Positions 12,461 to 24,535 of a DNA stretch of 64,000 nt are shown here, one piece after another (the first letter of the stretch is position 1; each line of letters opens with the position of its first letter). Location of the stretch: assembly GCA_021234155.1 (NCBI GenBank), contig JAJEKV010000040.1, forward strand, positions 126,001-190,000, written 5' to 3'. Origin of the DNA: Isoetes taiwanensis. Taxonomy: Eukaryota > Streptophyta > Lycopodiopsida > Isoetales > Isoetaceae. Position numbers and translations under genes: made by a program. The notes under the pieces were generated by a model. That model saw only the letters and a list, made by a program, of their open reading frames with translations. It had not been told where the DNA came from and made no database searches.

Positions 12461-12799
12461 TAACCTCCATGTTGCAAGTATCAACTGGCAGATCAACCCA
12501 TTGCAACTTCAAATTTGGCAAGGAGGAGCCTCCCTCCCCCCACCCCCAAATATGTCTGCCAGTGAATGGCGAGGCAAGCCTCCTCTCTGCTCCACTCTCT
12601 CATTCGGTCTAATCGCTTTTGAAAAAGGTGAGAATTGATTATGTTGTACTCATCCAAAAGATTGATGCACACCTTCCAGGGGCGAGCCCTTGCTCTGCTT
12701 TGCCCTTCCATTTATAATATCCATAGAAACTGTAGAGTGAAGCAGATTGCATATACTTATTCCTGGCCACCCATCTTCTTGTTAAATTGAATCAAAAGA

Positions 12800-13200
12800 T
12801 AGATAGTAGATAGTGCTTTTTATTATATTGTACTATATTACAGCATCTCATAGGGACATATGGCAGTCCTTAATTGTCCCGAGGGAGACATGAACACAAG
12901 ACCTCTTAGATGCTAACCCAAAAGATTGGCCACCAAACCCCCGGGGGATTCACATAGAAAACCCGTGTAAACCTAGTGAGTGTGTGGAAGGGGGTTTTTT
13001 CTCGATGTTTTCGTACGTATACAAGGGGTTTAAATCCTCCTCTTACTGACATTCTAGTGTATATTCTCCACGGAAGGGGTGTTTTTCCAATACTTTTGCA
13101 TACGTACATAGGGGTGTTTTTCCAATACTTTTGCACGTAGGTGGCATATGCTCATGTGATAAAGGTGAATCCCCCGGGACCAAACCACATGGAGGGAATA
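12800..13200 (-). repeat. Possible tRNA-derived SINE, split by a MITE
   Basis: On the minus strand, once the 239-bp MITE is removed, the sequence reads ...tggtttggtggccaatc... then gggttagcatctaagaggtc and 'ttgtgttcatgtctccc', resembling the A and B boxes of a tRNA-derived SINE head; its AT-rich end is at about 12,790-12,840. The boxes are imperfect, so this is a low-confidence call. Confidence 0.3.
12940..13178. mobile_element. MITE with perfect 14-bp TIRs and 8-bp TSD (hAT-like)
   Basis: A 239-bp element. The left end is CCCGGGGGATTCAC (12,940-12,953) and the right end is its exact reverse complement GTGAATCCCCCGGG (13,165-13,178). Both sides carry the same 8 bases, ACCAAACC (12,932-12,939 and 13,179-13,186). 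Short TIRs with an 8-bp duplication are typical of hAT-derived MITEs. The interior contains a duplicated 'ggggtgtttttccaatac' motif and no coding capacity. Perfect ends suggest a fairly recent insertion. Confidence 0.92.
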
Positions 13201-14610
13201 GCATAAATTAATATGCAATGGTACTAGAGCTAAAGTGTATACAAATAAGGCCTGTAAATATACTGCATAGAAGTATCTTTATGATAGTGATGGGAGCTGA
13301 GCAGACGTCAAAATTAATACAAAAAATATATATTTGGCTGAAATTGCCAAAATATATTTGCTTCATTCTAGATCTAACCTTGTAAATTGATCTCTTCATC
13401 CTAACTATTTATACATTTTGTTTACGCACATAACTTTATGATATTTAGAGATACATCTTATAATCCATTGTTTATAGAGTGTGCATAGGACATCTATGCC
13501 TTTGATTTTATTTTAGAATATTTTTTAATGGAACAATTATCCAAAATCGTGATCCATGTTCTAATTCCCTCCACTTTTAGCTTTTCTGTAAAACAGTTGG
13601 GATGGGATAACCCTACTCCCCTTGAAAGAAAAGGAAAGAAAAGAAAATCGTTGGATGCATCTTTTGTAGTTTAGAATGTTTCTACAAATATTTCTATTCA
13701 CAAGTGAATGAAATTGGTTTGCAACACCAGGGCATAGCTCTTGTACATATCAAGTCTAGTTATATACATATTCTATAGAAACAAAAAGATCCACCACAAA
13801 AATAAGTAAACAACTGGTATTGAATTATAATTAACCTTTTCTAGGGGAAAATGAGGTTTTAAAGCAAAATGATACATGATTTTTATTTAGTCACATTTTA
13901 GCACAAAACACCCCACATATTTTCATTGAGATGCGCAAACAAATACGAAAGTCACTGAGAGCCATTGAAACAATGGATAGAAGCTCCAAAGCAGATATTA
14001 TTCCTTATCCATTCTAGTGACAAGGAACAATTATGTCAAAATCATCACAAACCTGGGGTGACTCCTGTATTTTGGCAAATAGTTGAAGCCAGAGGGATCA
14101 CGAGAATGATGTTAGAATGTCGCACGTTTGATAACGCAACTGAGCAAGTTTGTCATGTGAACAAGAAAGTTTGAGGAGGGCCAGAGGGGGATAAACTGAA
14201 GCCCAGATATGAAATCTAGATATTTCTAATTTAAATTGATGAATAATGTATATCCATGTACATGGTCACTATCTAGGGGTCCAAGGCAAGGGAAGGGATA
14301 TGCTTGAGGAGGAAGCCAAGGGGGGTCTAAACTGTGGGTAGATAGAGGGAAAATGGTCACCAAAGACAAGGGAAGAGGAGGACCAAGGCAAGGGAAGGAG
14401 GGTACCGAAAATACATAAAGATGGGTGGAAGAGAAGGTGTACATGGAAATGCGAGATGATCAGATTTGGTGAGTCAGGCTTGACTGGGAAAGAAAGGAAG
14501 GAAAACGAGAGCAATGCTGGTCCAGAAGGAGCAGAAAATGTAGTCAGGGTTTGGCACATGGGTGGATAGAGGCAGGCATCTACCCTCTCATATGAACCCT
14601 CTAATCATAC
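13190..14610. other. No gene seen
   Basis: AT-rich intergenic sequence; 14,230-14,560 is purine-rich on the plus strand. No convincing coding frame, RNA gene or element end. Confidence 0.5.
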
Positions 14611-14621
14611 CCAACAAAGGA

Positions 14622-14765
14622 CAACCACCCACAAAGGGCTTTAGCAGGTTTTTAGGGTTTTAAGCCCCTGGAATTGTCTTACCGCCACCCACGAAGGGTT
14701 TTAGCAGGTTCTTTTTAGGGTTTCAGCCCCTGAAATTGTCTTACCAGGGTTTAAGGGTTTAGTGT
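14622..14765 (+). repeat. Two-copy tandem repeat with telomere-like ttaggg words
   Basis: A unit of about 68 bp beginning 'ccacccac(a/g)aaggg' with 'ttttagcaggtt', 'tagggttt' and 'ttgtcttacc' occurs twice (about 14,626-14,690 and 14,684-14,748), followed by 'agggtttaagggttt'. The ttaggg-like words are too few for an interstitial telomere. Confidence 0.7.
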
Positions 14766-14769
14766 TTTA

Positions 14770-17360
14770 CCTGCAGGGCTGATGCTGTCAATTTGGACAA
14801 CTGTTTTTTTAAGTTAGAAGCTCTCCCTCTCACATAATGGCCATGTATACTGATACAGACAAACTGGACAGTTGGGTTTTGTAAGTTGCATGCACCATGG
14901 CCAACTCCAAATACCATGTTCTTGATACCAAGTACTCTGACCTTCATTTGGCCTCCATTTTTTAGCAAATGATGTTTGGCTTTGTAGCTACTCCAGTCCA
15001 GTCCAGACACAGACACAAGCACAGACTCATGCCCTGTGTTAGAAGCTTTCTACTACTTTCAAAAGTTGGCCTTTTCAATGGCAGGGCAGCGAAAAAAAAA
15101 AGGGACAACCATGCTCGAAACAGCAACAAGTCCTTCAGATGAGCACATCACGTGCAAGTTCAGACAAATTTTCCTGCAGGCCTTTGTTAGATTTCTGAAA
15201 AAAACTGGGAGTACCTAGGCCAAATAGTCGGTGGAAAAAGCATTAGGTGTGCAGAGATCATGTAGCAAATGAATACCTGCCAAGAAAGCGCCTAAAACCA
15301 GCATGTAAGATATGAATATCTCTCTGAAAGGGAAAACTTTAACCCCATTTTATGCAAATACAAAAACCTAGCTAACGAGGCGGTGATACCAGGGGGCGAG
15401 AACACGCAACAGGGATGTAAAACTTGTGGTTTTGGTGCAGGACAAATGCTATGATTTTGGCAATAAAGGTTTAAATCCTTGGGGTGGACAGGGAGGAGGG
15501 GTACCAGGCTAAAAATGACTGATCGGAACATGGGGGTTCCTGTTGGGGTCACAAATACACAGAAAGATATAGTCTACCATTTCTGCATGTAAAAAGAAGT
15601 AGAGTTTGAATCATTTCTGCAAAAGACCCATGAAAAACCCCGTTGGGGCTTTCTGTTTTCCTTTTCTTTGCCCTTCTGACACCATACACTTGCAAACTGG
15701 GCTTTCAGGCCCATTATTAAAAATGAAGGCCATTTCATCCAAAATTTTCTCCCCTTTGTCCTTGCAGTCGTTGTTGGGGCGTCCTGGAGTCAGAAAAGAC
15801 TATATCAGAGCAGCCCATATCAGCACATTCACTCATAATGATAATGCCCCAATGTTTCATTATTACCATTAACGCCCCTGCCACTAGGGGTATGAACATA
15901 AATGGTAGGGTATGAACTTAAAGGGGCTTAAAGAGGGGTTCAAAGGCATGAGGGGATCCCTAGTTGGCATTACTTGCACTTGCATTTATTACCCTCCCTG
16001 TTTTTGCATAGATGTTTCTTCATTCCTTTCATTCTCTTTTTCATTTACTACACTATTGTACCTTTGCTACCATTCATTTTCAACATGTTATAGTACCCCC
16101 CTCCCCCAATAGGACGGATTTAGTATGGATTTGCAACCCCTTCGTGCTATCAGCTCAGAATTTTCTCTCCCTCTCTCCATTTTGTAAACTATCATGTTGG
16201 GAGAATTTACATTGTGAAGGTGTAACATATTTGTCTAGCAGTTTCTACTTACTGAACATTGCTCTTGCCCTTTAGACCAAACGAGGCATTCCTCGCACTT
16301 GCACTCACTTTGCTATTCTGTTGGAAGCATTAAAACACATTGCAAGTGCAATTTGGCGAGGAACCGTTGTGGCTGTGATTGTAACACATTCTCCCCGTAC
16401 AAGCTCAGGACTTAATATCTTGTAAGACACATGGTTTAACTCCAAGATTCAGAAAGGTTTGAAATAGGATGTTGCATGTTGGTGGGAATGGAGACACTGA
16501 ACAAACTCTTTGTACGAGGTTACATCTCCAAAATTGAGTAAGAAGAAAGGCAAGACACGACATATGCTGCCAGTTCTAAGCATCTTTATTTGAGTCTTGA
16601 CATTGATACGTGATGTTCTCTTGCCTATTTTCTAAGATGTATGCAACTAGGTACTTTATTGGTAGGACCACAAAAAGCGTGGCAGTGGTACCACAAAATG
16701 ACAATACACCCTGAGCAACTCTATGCAGTGGTCCAACAAAAACATGAATGTAGTTTCCGTAGACCATTATACTGAGAAGCATAGATTGTCTACACAATGT
16801 ATGGTTGGTAGACTAGCAACGTCTACAAAGTGAATACAAGCATGAAATGGAGACATAAGTGGCCAGATGTGCAGACAGCAGAGTGATCCTTTAGCATATA
16901 AATTCTCACAAATGCCCTATCAGTACATTATGCTAGGTGATGTAAGACACCGTCACTTGAGAAATAGAATATGTTCAAGCAGCATGTTAGAGGCAATTGA
17001 TTGTTAGACCATGTCAATTCTCCCAAAATGCAATGATGATTTTGTAAGAACTATCACATGTAAGAACTGACATATGGATCTACGGACCTGACTAATTTAT
17101 ATGCAGTTGACTGTTAACTTTAAGGACGTATACAGTATTAAAGTATAGAATTGGCTAATTTCGGATATAGAGATATATAATACTTTTTATTTCGTTAAAA
17201 AAAGGGAGAGAGGAGGAGGAACGTGTGTTACCACAGTCCAATAATTAGTAACATGTTTGTGTAGAGTGACTTATTTAGAAATAGAAGCATGATAAACATC
17301 AACAAGAACGTATTTGTTTTAATCATTAAGCTAGTACAATATAGTCTGAAAATTTGAAGT
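14770..17360. other. No gene seen
   Basis: Mixed intergenic sequence with only short, motif-free frames. A small inverted pair (cctcgcacttgcac near 16,291 and gcaagtgcaatttggcgagg near 16,342) could form a weak hairpin. Confidence 0.5.
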
Positions 17361-17366
17361 AAAATA

Positions 17367-17430
17367 TAGGTAGATAGATAGATAGACAGATAGACAGATA
17401 GACAGATGGATAGATAGACAGATAGATATG
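17367..17430 (+). repeat. GATA/GACA microsatellite
   Basis: About 15 tetranucleotide units of gata with interspersed gaca and gatg. Confidence 0.95.
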
Positions 17431-17434
17431 CACA

Positions 17435-19860
17435 TGAACTGTTTCATTGCGTATGCATACATAGAAGATGTATTTTAACCACAACAATAAACAAGTCAAT
17501 AACGAACATCTGACATGTTCATTCATTACATCTTCAAAATATGAAGTTGAACTCTTTCATGTGATTGCCAGCTGCTACAACAAATTGCAACAAATGATGT
17601 ATGTACTATGCTAGGAGTTGTATTAGATGTGGAGATCCTGAAGAAAAGGTCGCAAGCCTTATCTGCAATGCTGTCAAAAGATAGAAGAAGAGGATAAGGA
17701 GGAGAAACAGCATTTCCAATGTTCGTTGGGGACTCGGGGTTTTCACATAGTGTAGATCATATTTGAGTGATATAGGTTTTTTTTTCAACCCTAAAACATA
17801 ATATCTAGCATTATAACAGGGGGTTTTATGAGAATGGAGAATGGAGTTCTATGGACAATCTCTTGTAGTGTGTAGATGGGAAAGGGTTTTTAGAACCCTA
17901 GGCAAGGTGTATACGAAGGGGATTTTGTCGGCCCCTCCCTCACCACATGGTGTACCCTCATGTAACAATGGTAAAGCTTATTTACTTCTACAATCCATTC
18001 ACCATCTCTTCCCATGAAACTCAAACTAAAAGCTTTTCATTGCTCTATTGAAGTACCTTCTCGATAATGTGGTATGCCTTTTGGGTTCATGCATGAATCC
18101 TTATCGTCTCCAACTGATGGCTTTTCATATTTTAAACTAATGGAAAAAGTAGTAAAATATCATCATGAAATGGTAACAGCCATCTTGACCTAGCCTTTAT
18201 ATTTCTACCATACTCAATTGATTCAAATTACAAAAGAATTCTAAAACATCATATGACATAACGAATGTCAAACAACTATTTCAAATGTATCCCTAAATCA
18301 TCATATGTAGGACTTACTATTGCAAATGTATCATGTGTGTTTCTTGAAAGGACATACATTTGCTTTGAGGGCATGGGGTTATATGTCACCCACACTCAGA
18401 TTGCCCCTAGGGTAACCAAAATAGAAGCTGGGTCACCATATTTGTTCATTATGTCCAACACGTCCCACTTGTGCTTAACAGAATCAAATGGTAAAAAAAA
18501 CTAACAACAGAGAAACAGTTGTTGATTGTTGCCCCGAGCTTCGAAACCTAGAAGAAAATTCATCAAAAGTTTTTTTACCCTTGGGCGTATTATACAATTC
18601 AGAGATAAGTTTAGAGATAACTGGTGTAAAATATATATTATGTAGTGCTAGTCACAAGGATCCTTGCCCACAAAAATGAAAGAATTCGACCTTTCAGCCA
18701 CCAAGTGAACTATTATGGAGTGATCCACACCCAACTAATCTATAGGACATACAGAGTGTCATATATTGACATGTAGTTTATTTCTTGTCTTAGAAGGTAT
18801 GCTAAGTTTATGGCATCAAACGTGCATGGACAGCCCAATCATTGTGATCAGATTCAAAAATTTCGCAAACAAGAGTAAAGATACAAAGTTGGAGGCACAA
18901 GTTCACAAGGTTAAAGTTATGAGGGGGAATTATTATGCATGAGATAAAAATGGTGGGAGATACAGGGACCCGAAATCGGCCAAGAGACGTACCTACATTT
19001 ATCGGCAAAATCACGGCTGCCAGCGAGCTCTGGGCGATGGCACGGCGCCGGCGCTAGGATTGAAAAGACCCGGCCTACTACCTCCTATATTCCGAATGTA
19101 TAAGTAGGGCCCCTCTGCTAGATCTGGCGGTGCCATACCATACTCTGATGTAGACGCTGCAATCCCCAACACACCAAACCAAACCATACCAAACCACACA
19201 AAAATCGAGCCGCTTGTCGGATCTGTTTGGGATTTGGGTCTCGTCAAAAAGGGCTCCATTAATCCGCACGAGGGGCTGGCTGGCTGGCCTGATTCATCCA
19301 CACCAGCCATAAATTTGGAGGTCGTATTTGACCTCGTATTACAGCCCTTGGACCCGGTTTTGTTTTTTGATTCTGATAGTAGCCATCATGGCTGAAATCT
19401 AGCTAAGCGGCCCATTAATCTGGTCTGCTCTTTGAATATGATGAAGAATGATTATTCGTATCTGGGATCGCCGTTAAGGGATAGCTAAATGGGTAGCAAA
19501 TCCGAGACAGATCATGCTAATCTGATCTCTTCACGGGTAGATTAATAGGATTAGGGGCCTGCTTTCTGCAATGCAGGCCTACAAATGGATCTGGCGTGGG
19601 TGGGATCAGGCCTCGAATTTAGTTTTTGCACTAACCAGCAAAAATGCCGCCCTTCATCTATACTAATCGGATTTTTGAGAAAAACACCCCTAATTTGCCG
19701 GATTTTACACTAATTTTATAAAATTTCGACCGGAAATTTGCCTGCATCTAGTTTATCAAATCGGATATTTCTAACTTTAATCGGAAATTCTGGGGAGGAA
19801 CCCCCCTAATTTCGACCCTTGGGTGGGATCTGGGCTAAAGCCGATTACCTGACACCAGGT
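17435..19860. other. No gene supported
   Basis: Intergenic. Open frames at 18,265-18,504 and 18,488-18,679 (plus) and 19,011-19,310 (minus, in a GC-richer patch) lack family signatures, splice context or codon bias. The patch at 17,730-17,965 is weakly similar to the 239-bp MITE at 12,940. Confidence 0.45.
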
Positions 19861-19869
19861 GAAAAATCG

Positions 19870-19912
19870 AGAGCCTCGTGTGCACACGTGGAAATCCTTG
19901 CCACGTGTACGC
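19870..19912 (+). promoter_or_regulatory. Paired G-box / ABRE-like cores
   Basis: Two ACGTG cores close together: 'cacacgtgg' (about 19,883) and 'gccacgtgta' (about 19,899). CACGTG-type cores bind bZIP and bHLH factors in plants. They lie 2.0 kb upstream of the TATA box of the B3 gene, so any link to that gene is inference. Confidence 0.35.
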
Positions 19913-19919
19913 CATGTCA

Positions 19920-21860
19920 CCTTGACTCTGCATATAACATACCCAAACTTTCGTTTTACATATTAGAATAAATATACAATGGTCTATACTGGAGTGAGTC
20001 CTATGTGTTTCATCTCTTGGGTACCTAAATCATGCAAACACAAGAGTGCATTTTCGAGAGAATGTTGGTGTTGGTAAAATGATTGCTAATAATATGTTCA
20101 TATTTGACACAGTTTTGCATCATCTTCATGTTGAAAAACCAACATTCCTTTCCAATTTGCACATGGTCCTCGAGCATTAGTGTCTATTTTATCATTGTAC
20201 GTGTGTTTCTTGCAATGTGTTCGCCATGTGGGTGTGGGTTTCTTTATCAACACCAATGAAACATGCAACAACAATTTGCACTGTCCAATTTGCACATAAT
20301 TTGTCTACATGGTGTCCATTATCATTTCCAAGTAGTCTCTCACATCATTCGTTCCCATGTTAATTGATACGTACTTTCAATCAGTACCTTCTATCCGTAA
20401 GATTTATAATCAAACACCTAGGAACAATAAATGTTCTTGAATTTTGTAGGCATGGGTTGAGCAATTGCTATATGTTGTGCAAGATGTATAGTGAAATTTT
20501 GTATAGTCGAAATTGATTGTTAACATAACGTAAAGGTCGTGTTTACACATTCATGGAAAGGCAGTTTTTTGGATTTCCTAATAGATAAGCCAAATTGAAA
20601 GATTTCAAAGCTTAACGTGCCTTTTTTTCTTCCCTTTCAACCAACAAGAACTATTTTTCCAACACCATGCCACAAGCATTCCCTCCAGGAGCCATAGATT
20701 TAACTATAAATAGTATTTCTAGCTATGTTGCTAGCCCTTCCCCACTTGGAAAAATTTTGTTATCTTTGTAGCTTGAAAGAGATAATGGAGTTGAAACAGT
20801 GTGCTTTAATATTATTTAATAATAAGAAATATGAACATATCTGAGGAGAACTATCTGTGATCACTCCAAATTGGAAAAGCAGACACATTCTCCATGCTTT
20901 AGTTTTACACACTCCAATTACCCCCTAGGAAAAAGACACTTTGTAGCCTCAGGGCTACTATTGCAGGACACAAGGTATATTCGAGCACAACCAGGTGTTG
21001 ATCTTTAGTTTGAACTTTGACAATTTGCGGTCCATCTGTGAAACTTTATTAGCTTCCCAAAGCCAGACAAGGTTTGCCTGCCTGTTGAGAACTGTAGGCC
21101 TAGAGTGTGGTCCTAGGGACTCCTTTGGGATCTCTTCTTTTTCCCTTTTCACCTAAGCATGCCAGAGTAGCTTACCAACACTGATAGCTCAGGTGTGGCC
21201 CATGGAGGATATTGCACATATAGTCCAATCAACAAATGGGAGGAGATTAGCATTTGCAAACAAAAAGAGAGAGCATGGCAAAAAGTTGCAAATGAAGAAT
21301 TTTGCAAAGAAGCAAGGGCAACATAAATGGAGGCCAATGGAAGGAAGGAAAAGAGATTGCAAATGATAGGAAAACGACGGGGTGGCGGATAACGGGGGAG
21401 GTGATAAAAAGTGCAAAAAGGCTGCAGAGAGAAAAATCCAAGCGAATCGGATAATTAGGGGCAGAATTAAGGAAGAAAGGTGGCGTGTGAAGGGAGGAGT
21501 AATGGGGCACGGAACAAGGTGCAAAAAAAAAAGAAAAAAATAAAATAAAAGATAGGTTCTGGGCTTTCGGAAAGGCAAATCTGACACCAGGAGAAAAGAT
21601 AGATTGAGCCAAAACGGCGTCTCATCTGCGAGTTTGTCTCTCTCCAATCTGTCCCAGTATAAAGGAACAGAAAAAATCGACCCCAGATGGACCGCAAAGT
21701 TGGTGGGTGGACCACAAACGGATCAAACAAACGGAAAAAACAGAAACTAAAACTAAAACGAAAACCCAGAAAAAAAACCTTCCTTTTTCACCCTTATTGT
21801 GTGAAACCGACCTGCTAACTTAACTTAATCGATATTTACCTTCAAATGAAAACTTAATTT
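19920..21860. other. Upstream region of the B3 gene, no gene seen
   Basis: AT-rich up to about 21,150, then purine-rich on the plus strand (about 21,230-21,780). The long minus-strand frames at 21,189-21,730 are Phe/Leu/Ser-rich translations of the complementary pyrimidine tract and overlap each other in three frames, so they are not believed. Confidence 0.5.
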
Positions 21861-21874
21861 CGAGATTTTGCTAC

Positions 21875-21881
21875 TATATAA
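21875..21881 (+). promoter_or_regulatory. TATA box of the B3 gene
   Basis: TATATAA within 'ctactatataagcc', about 470 bases before the CDS start. A start site about 30 bases downstream (near 21,905-21,915) would give a 5' leader of about 440 nt. No ATG occurs between that point and 22,155. Confidence 0.6.
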
Positions 21882-22154
21882 GCCAAATGCTCCACACCAT
21901 CAGCGTGCCAAGTACTTGGTTGACTCTCTGGCCTAACCGAGGCCGAAACAGACAGTTTAAGTGGGTCTTTGTTCTGTAAGAAGCTGAAGGTAGTAGCAGG
22001 CAAAAAAAAAAGAAGGAAAAAAATTTTAAATTTCAGTCTCAGATTCTTGATTTGGTCCCTCTTGCTATCGCACTAGTCCTCCTCGTAGCTCCTGCCTATT
22101 CAAGCAACAGCCTATCTTCCCTGGAGCTTGAGATAGATTCTTCATCATTTCTTC

Positions 22155-22253
22155 ATGGTACTGTTAATCCGTCCTTGGATCCTGCCTCCTGCCCTTGCTT
22201 CCGATTCACTGTTTCTGTGCATTTTCCTCCTTCCTGCCGGATTGGGTTTCTGA
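22155..22253 (+). CDS. Upstream ORF 1 in the B3 gene leader
   Basis: A 32-codon ATG-to-TGA frame in the predicted 5' leader, ending 97 bases before the main start. It is the first ATG after the predicted transcription start. Such frames often lower translation of the main protein; whether this one does is unknown. Confidence 0.4.
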   Translation: MVLLIRPWILPPALASDSLFLCIFLLPAGLGF

Positions 22254-22321
22254 ATCTCTATATATTTCTCCGTTTTCTGCATCCCTGGAGGTTTTGTTGC
22301 ATTCGCCGCTGCAGCACGAGC

Positions 22322-22366
22322 ATGGGCATGGTTAAAAAAAAGGGATTGAATGGAGAAAGTTTCTGA
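22322..22366 (+). CDS. Upstream ORF 2, overlapping the B3 start
   Basis: A 14-codon frame starting ATGGGCATGG, ending with TGA 17 bases inside the main CDS and in a different frame. Ribosomes using it would bypass the first main ATG at 22,350; the next in-frame ATG is codon 21 (22,410), so this arrangement could favour the shorter product. Confidence 0.4.
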   Translation: MGMVKKKGLNGESF

Positions 22367-23570
22367 AGGTGTTGAGCCCGTTTTTGGGTGTAAAAGCAAA
22401 GAAATCGATATGGGTTTGTTTCCGTTTGGTTGGAGCGCTGCGATTTCTGCGTCTTCCTCGCATGAATCCAAACGGCTGCCGCTGCAGCACAGAGAACTGG
22501 ATCTAAACTACGACATGGCCGCGGTTGCGCAGGCACAGATTGCAAGAAGGAATGTCACGGAATGCCTCGATTTGCTGCCCTCTTCGCGACCCAACGAAGA
22601 ATCATGCTTCAGCGCACAGATGCGCTTCCAAAATCCGGCAACGGAAAGGCCGCAGGCACAGCTGCGGGAGCAGAATTTCTTGCAGCCGGATTTAAACCGG
22701 GGTAATCTAGATGCGGCAAGGCCGTCAGGAGCATCTGGAACAGACAACGGGCCTCTGTTCAATGTGCTGGAGAAGGAGCAGATAATGGAGCTACTGAGAT
22801 CATCGCTAGCGCAGGAGATTTGCGAGACGACGAACTTCGGATCAAATCTGCACGAGCATCTGTTCTACAAAGTGGTAACGCCGAGCGACGTGGGCAAGCT
22901 AAACAGGTTAGTAATTCCAAAGCAACACGCGGAGAGATTCTTCCCGCTGGATCCGTCGCTGCGAAAAAAGGGCAGGCTGCTGAGCTTCCAGGATTCCGTG
23001 ACGGGGGAGCTATGGTGGTTCCGGTACTCGTACTGGAGCTCGAGCCAGAGCTATGTCCTGACCAAGGGGTGGATCAGATTTGTGAAGGATAAGAATCTGC
23101 GGGCCGGGGATATTATCTCGTTCGAGAGGGGGTCGCAGCACGAGCTGTACATTAATTGCCGGAGGAGGCCGACCAGAGGGATTATAATCTCAGACGAAGA
23201 ACAGGATCTCCCGGGCCTCCCGCCTCACTCGAATCTGCATCATCAGCCTTCAATCTCGCACTCAAATCTTCACTCAAATCTGCATCATCCTCATAGTCAT
23301 GTCCAGGCTCATGTTCAGGCTTCCGCCGCTGCAGCACGGCCTGCCCATCTCCAATCGTTCCTCCATAACATCTACCCTTCTGCATCTGCCCACATCCTCC
23401 CTCCTTCTTCCGATCTCAGTAGCTCCACTAGCTTGTCCCATACTCGCATCGACGACCACATTATCGATCCCGATTTTAGCCCCCCTAATCACCGCCTCCG
23501 TCCTCCTGTCTCTAATTCTGATACTCGCCTCTTCGGCGTCGATCTCAGTGCTCCTAAACCTCTTTCTTAA
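22350..23570 (+). CDS. B3-domain transcription factor, NGATHA/RAV-like
   Basis: A single uninterrupted 406-codon frame for a nuclear DNA-binding protein. A B3 domain spans about residues 170-273, opening [20 protein letters not shown] and including [15 protein letters not shown] and RAGDIISF, the residues that line the DNA groove in RAV/NGATHA proteins, which bind CACCTG-like sites. No AP2 domain precedes it, which points to the NGATHA type and not full RAV. Near the C terminus RLFGV (residues 393-397) is the B3 repression motif that recruits co-repressors. LDLNY (residues 50-54) resembles an EAR motif. Between them lie a His/Asn/Ser-rich stretch (about 293-325) and a Ser-rich tail. The family controls leaf, style and lateral-organ growth in angiosperms. 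Start choice is 22,350; 22,410 is the alternative. The usual WNSSQSYV is WSSSQSYV here. The sequence looks intact and functional. Confidence 0.95.
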   Translation: MEKVSEGVEPVFGCKSKEIDMGLFPFGWSAAISASSSHESKRLPLQHRELDLNYDMAAVAQAQIARRNVTECLDLLPSSRPNEESCFSAQMRFQNPATERPQAQLREQNFLQPDLNRGNLDAARPSGASGTDNGPLFNVLEKEQIMELLRSSLAQEICETTNFGSNLHEHLFYKVVTPSDVGKLNRLVIPKQHAERFFPLDPSLRKKGRLLSFQDSVTGELWWFRYSYWSSSQSYVLTKGWIRFVKDKNLRAGDIISFERGSQHELYINCRRRPTRGIIISDEEQDLPGLPPHSNLHHQPSISHSNLHSNLHHPHSHVQAHVQASAAAARPAHLQSFLHNIYPSASAHILPPSSDLSSSTSLSHTRIDDHIIDPDFSPPNHRLRPPVSNSDTRLFGVDLSAPKPLS

Positions 23571-24510
23571 TTTCGTTACCAGTCTCTCGTTCCTGATTTT
23601 ACCTCCAGAATTTGCAGCTCTTAACTGTAAGTTATACCTCCTCGCAAAAGCCTGTTTTTGCTTTCTTCTGTTTTGGCATTAAGTTATTTTCTGTTTGCTC
23701 GCTGTTGCGTTTCAATCCAACAGTGACTCCACACCCCGCACTTGTGAATTTCCCATTCCTTCTCCTTTCCCATGCATTTCTCAAGCATCTCCTGCTCAAA
23801 TTCACGACCGTTTCTTCCTTTCCTTTCAATTTTACTGCAACATGTTCCAGGCTTTGAATCATCGGCCAAGAAACAATGCCGATTTTGAAGAAAGATTTTA
23901 CAAACAATGCACTGCTGCATAAGAAGCCAATGTTTGCTTCCAAGTTTTCGATTCCAAATTGCTGTTTTGTTTCATTCTGATTTCCCCATGCCGCTGTTGT
24001 ACGCAATGAAGGAATTTTGTCAAGCTGTTGGTTGATGGTCTTCATTCATGAACAGCAGCCACAGATTTGGCATCATCTACTTTCTTGCATTTAAAAAAAA
24101 TGCTCACTGTATTTACAATGGTATGAATGGTACCATTTATGCACTTGCATTTAATGACATCCCAATGGTACCTTTAAATTTAAATTGCCATACGTACATT
24201 TTGTGGAATGGTTTCATTCATAAGCTCATGAACATGAAACATGACTTTTTCTTATGCTCTTAATAATTGTTTCACTTCTGCCTGCCAATTTGCACGATGG
24301 CATATCATTACACTCAATTCTTCCCATATGAATTGAAGTAGTCCTCTTTCACCAGAGAATGTCTTAATGTGTCTCTATTTGTCTTCCCCTAGGTGAAAGG
24401 ATGCATGGAGAAGAAACGCAATCCCATAATAGAATTCTTACTAACCCTTTTACGCGAATGTCAATGACTCCATTGGAACATTGATCTGGTTTAGGACATA
24501 TGAATAAATT
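23571..24510 (+). other. Probable 3' untranslated / downstream region of the B3 gene
   Basis: No gene. An AATAAA word at 24,503-24,508 is a possible polyadenylation signal, but it is 930 bases after the stop and plant signals are loose. Pyrimidine-rich for the first 300 bases. Confidence 0.3.
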
Positions 24511-24535
24511 GTAATGAAGACTATTGTGTTATGAA

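Noticed and set aside
17862-17869. TTGTAGTG as another CACTA end (also at 44,541)
   Set aside because: No matching CACTACAA partner with subterminal repeats or 3-bp duplication within the window.
17730-17965. Second copy of the 239-bp MITE
   Set aside because: Only weak, patchy similarity (ttcacatag, gtatac, ctcatgt) and no inverted ends or target duplication.
19011-19310. 99-codon minus-strand frame in a GC-richer patch
   Set aside because: Low-complexity 'ccaaaccaaacc' content, an alternative frame also open, and no family signature.
21189-21730. Hydrophobic minus-strand frames just upstream of the B3 gene
   Set aside because: Mirror image of a purine-rich plus strand; three frames open at once.
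22145-22545. Minus-strand frames overlapping the B3 gene start
   Set aside because: Shadows of the real CDS and its leader; no independent support.
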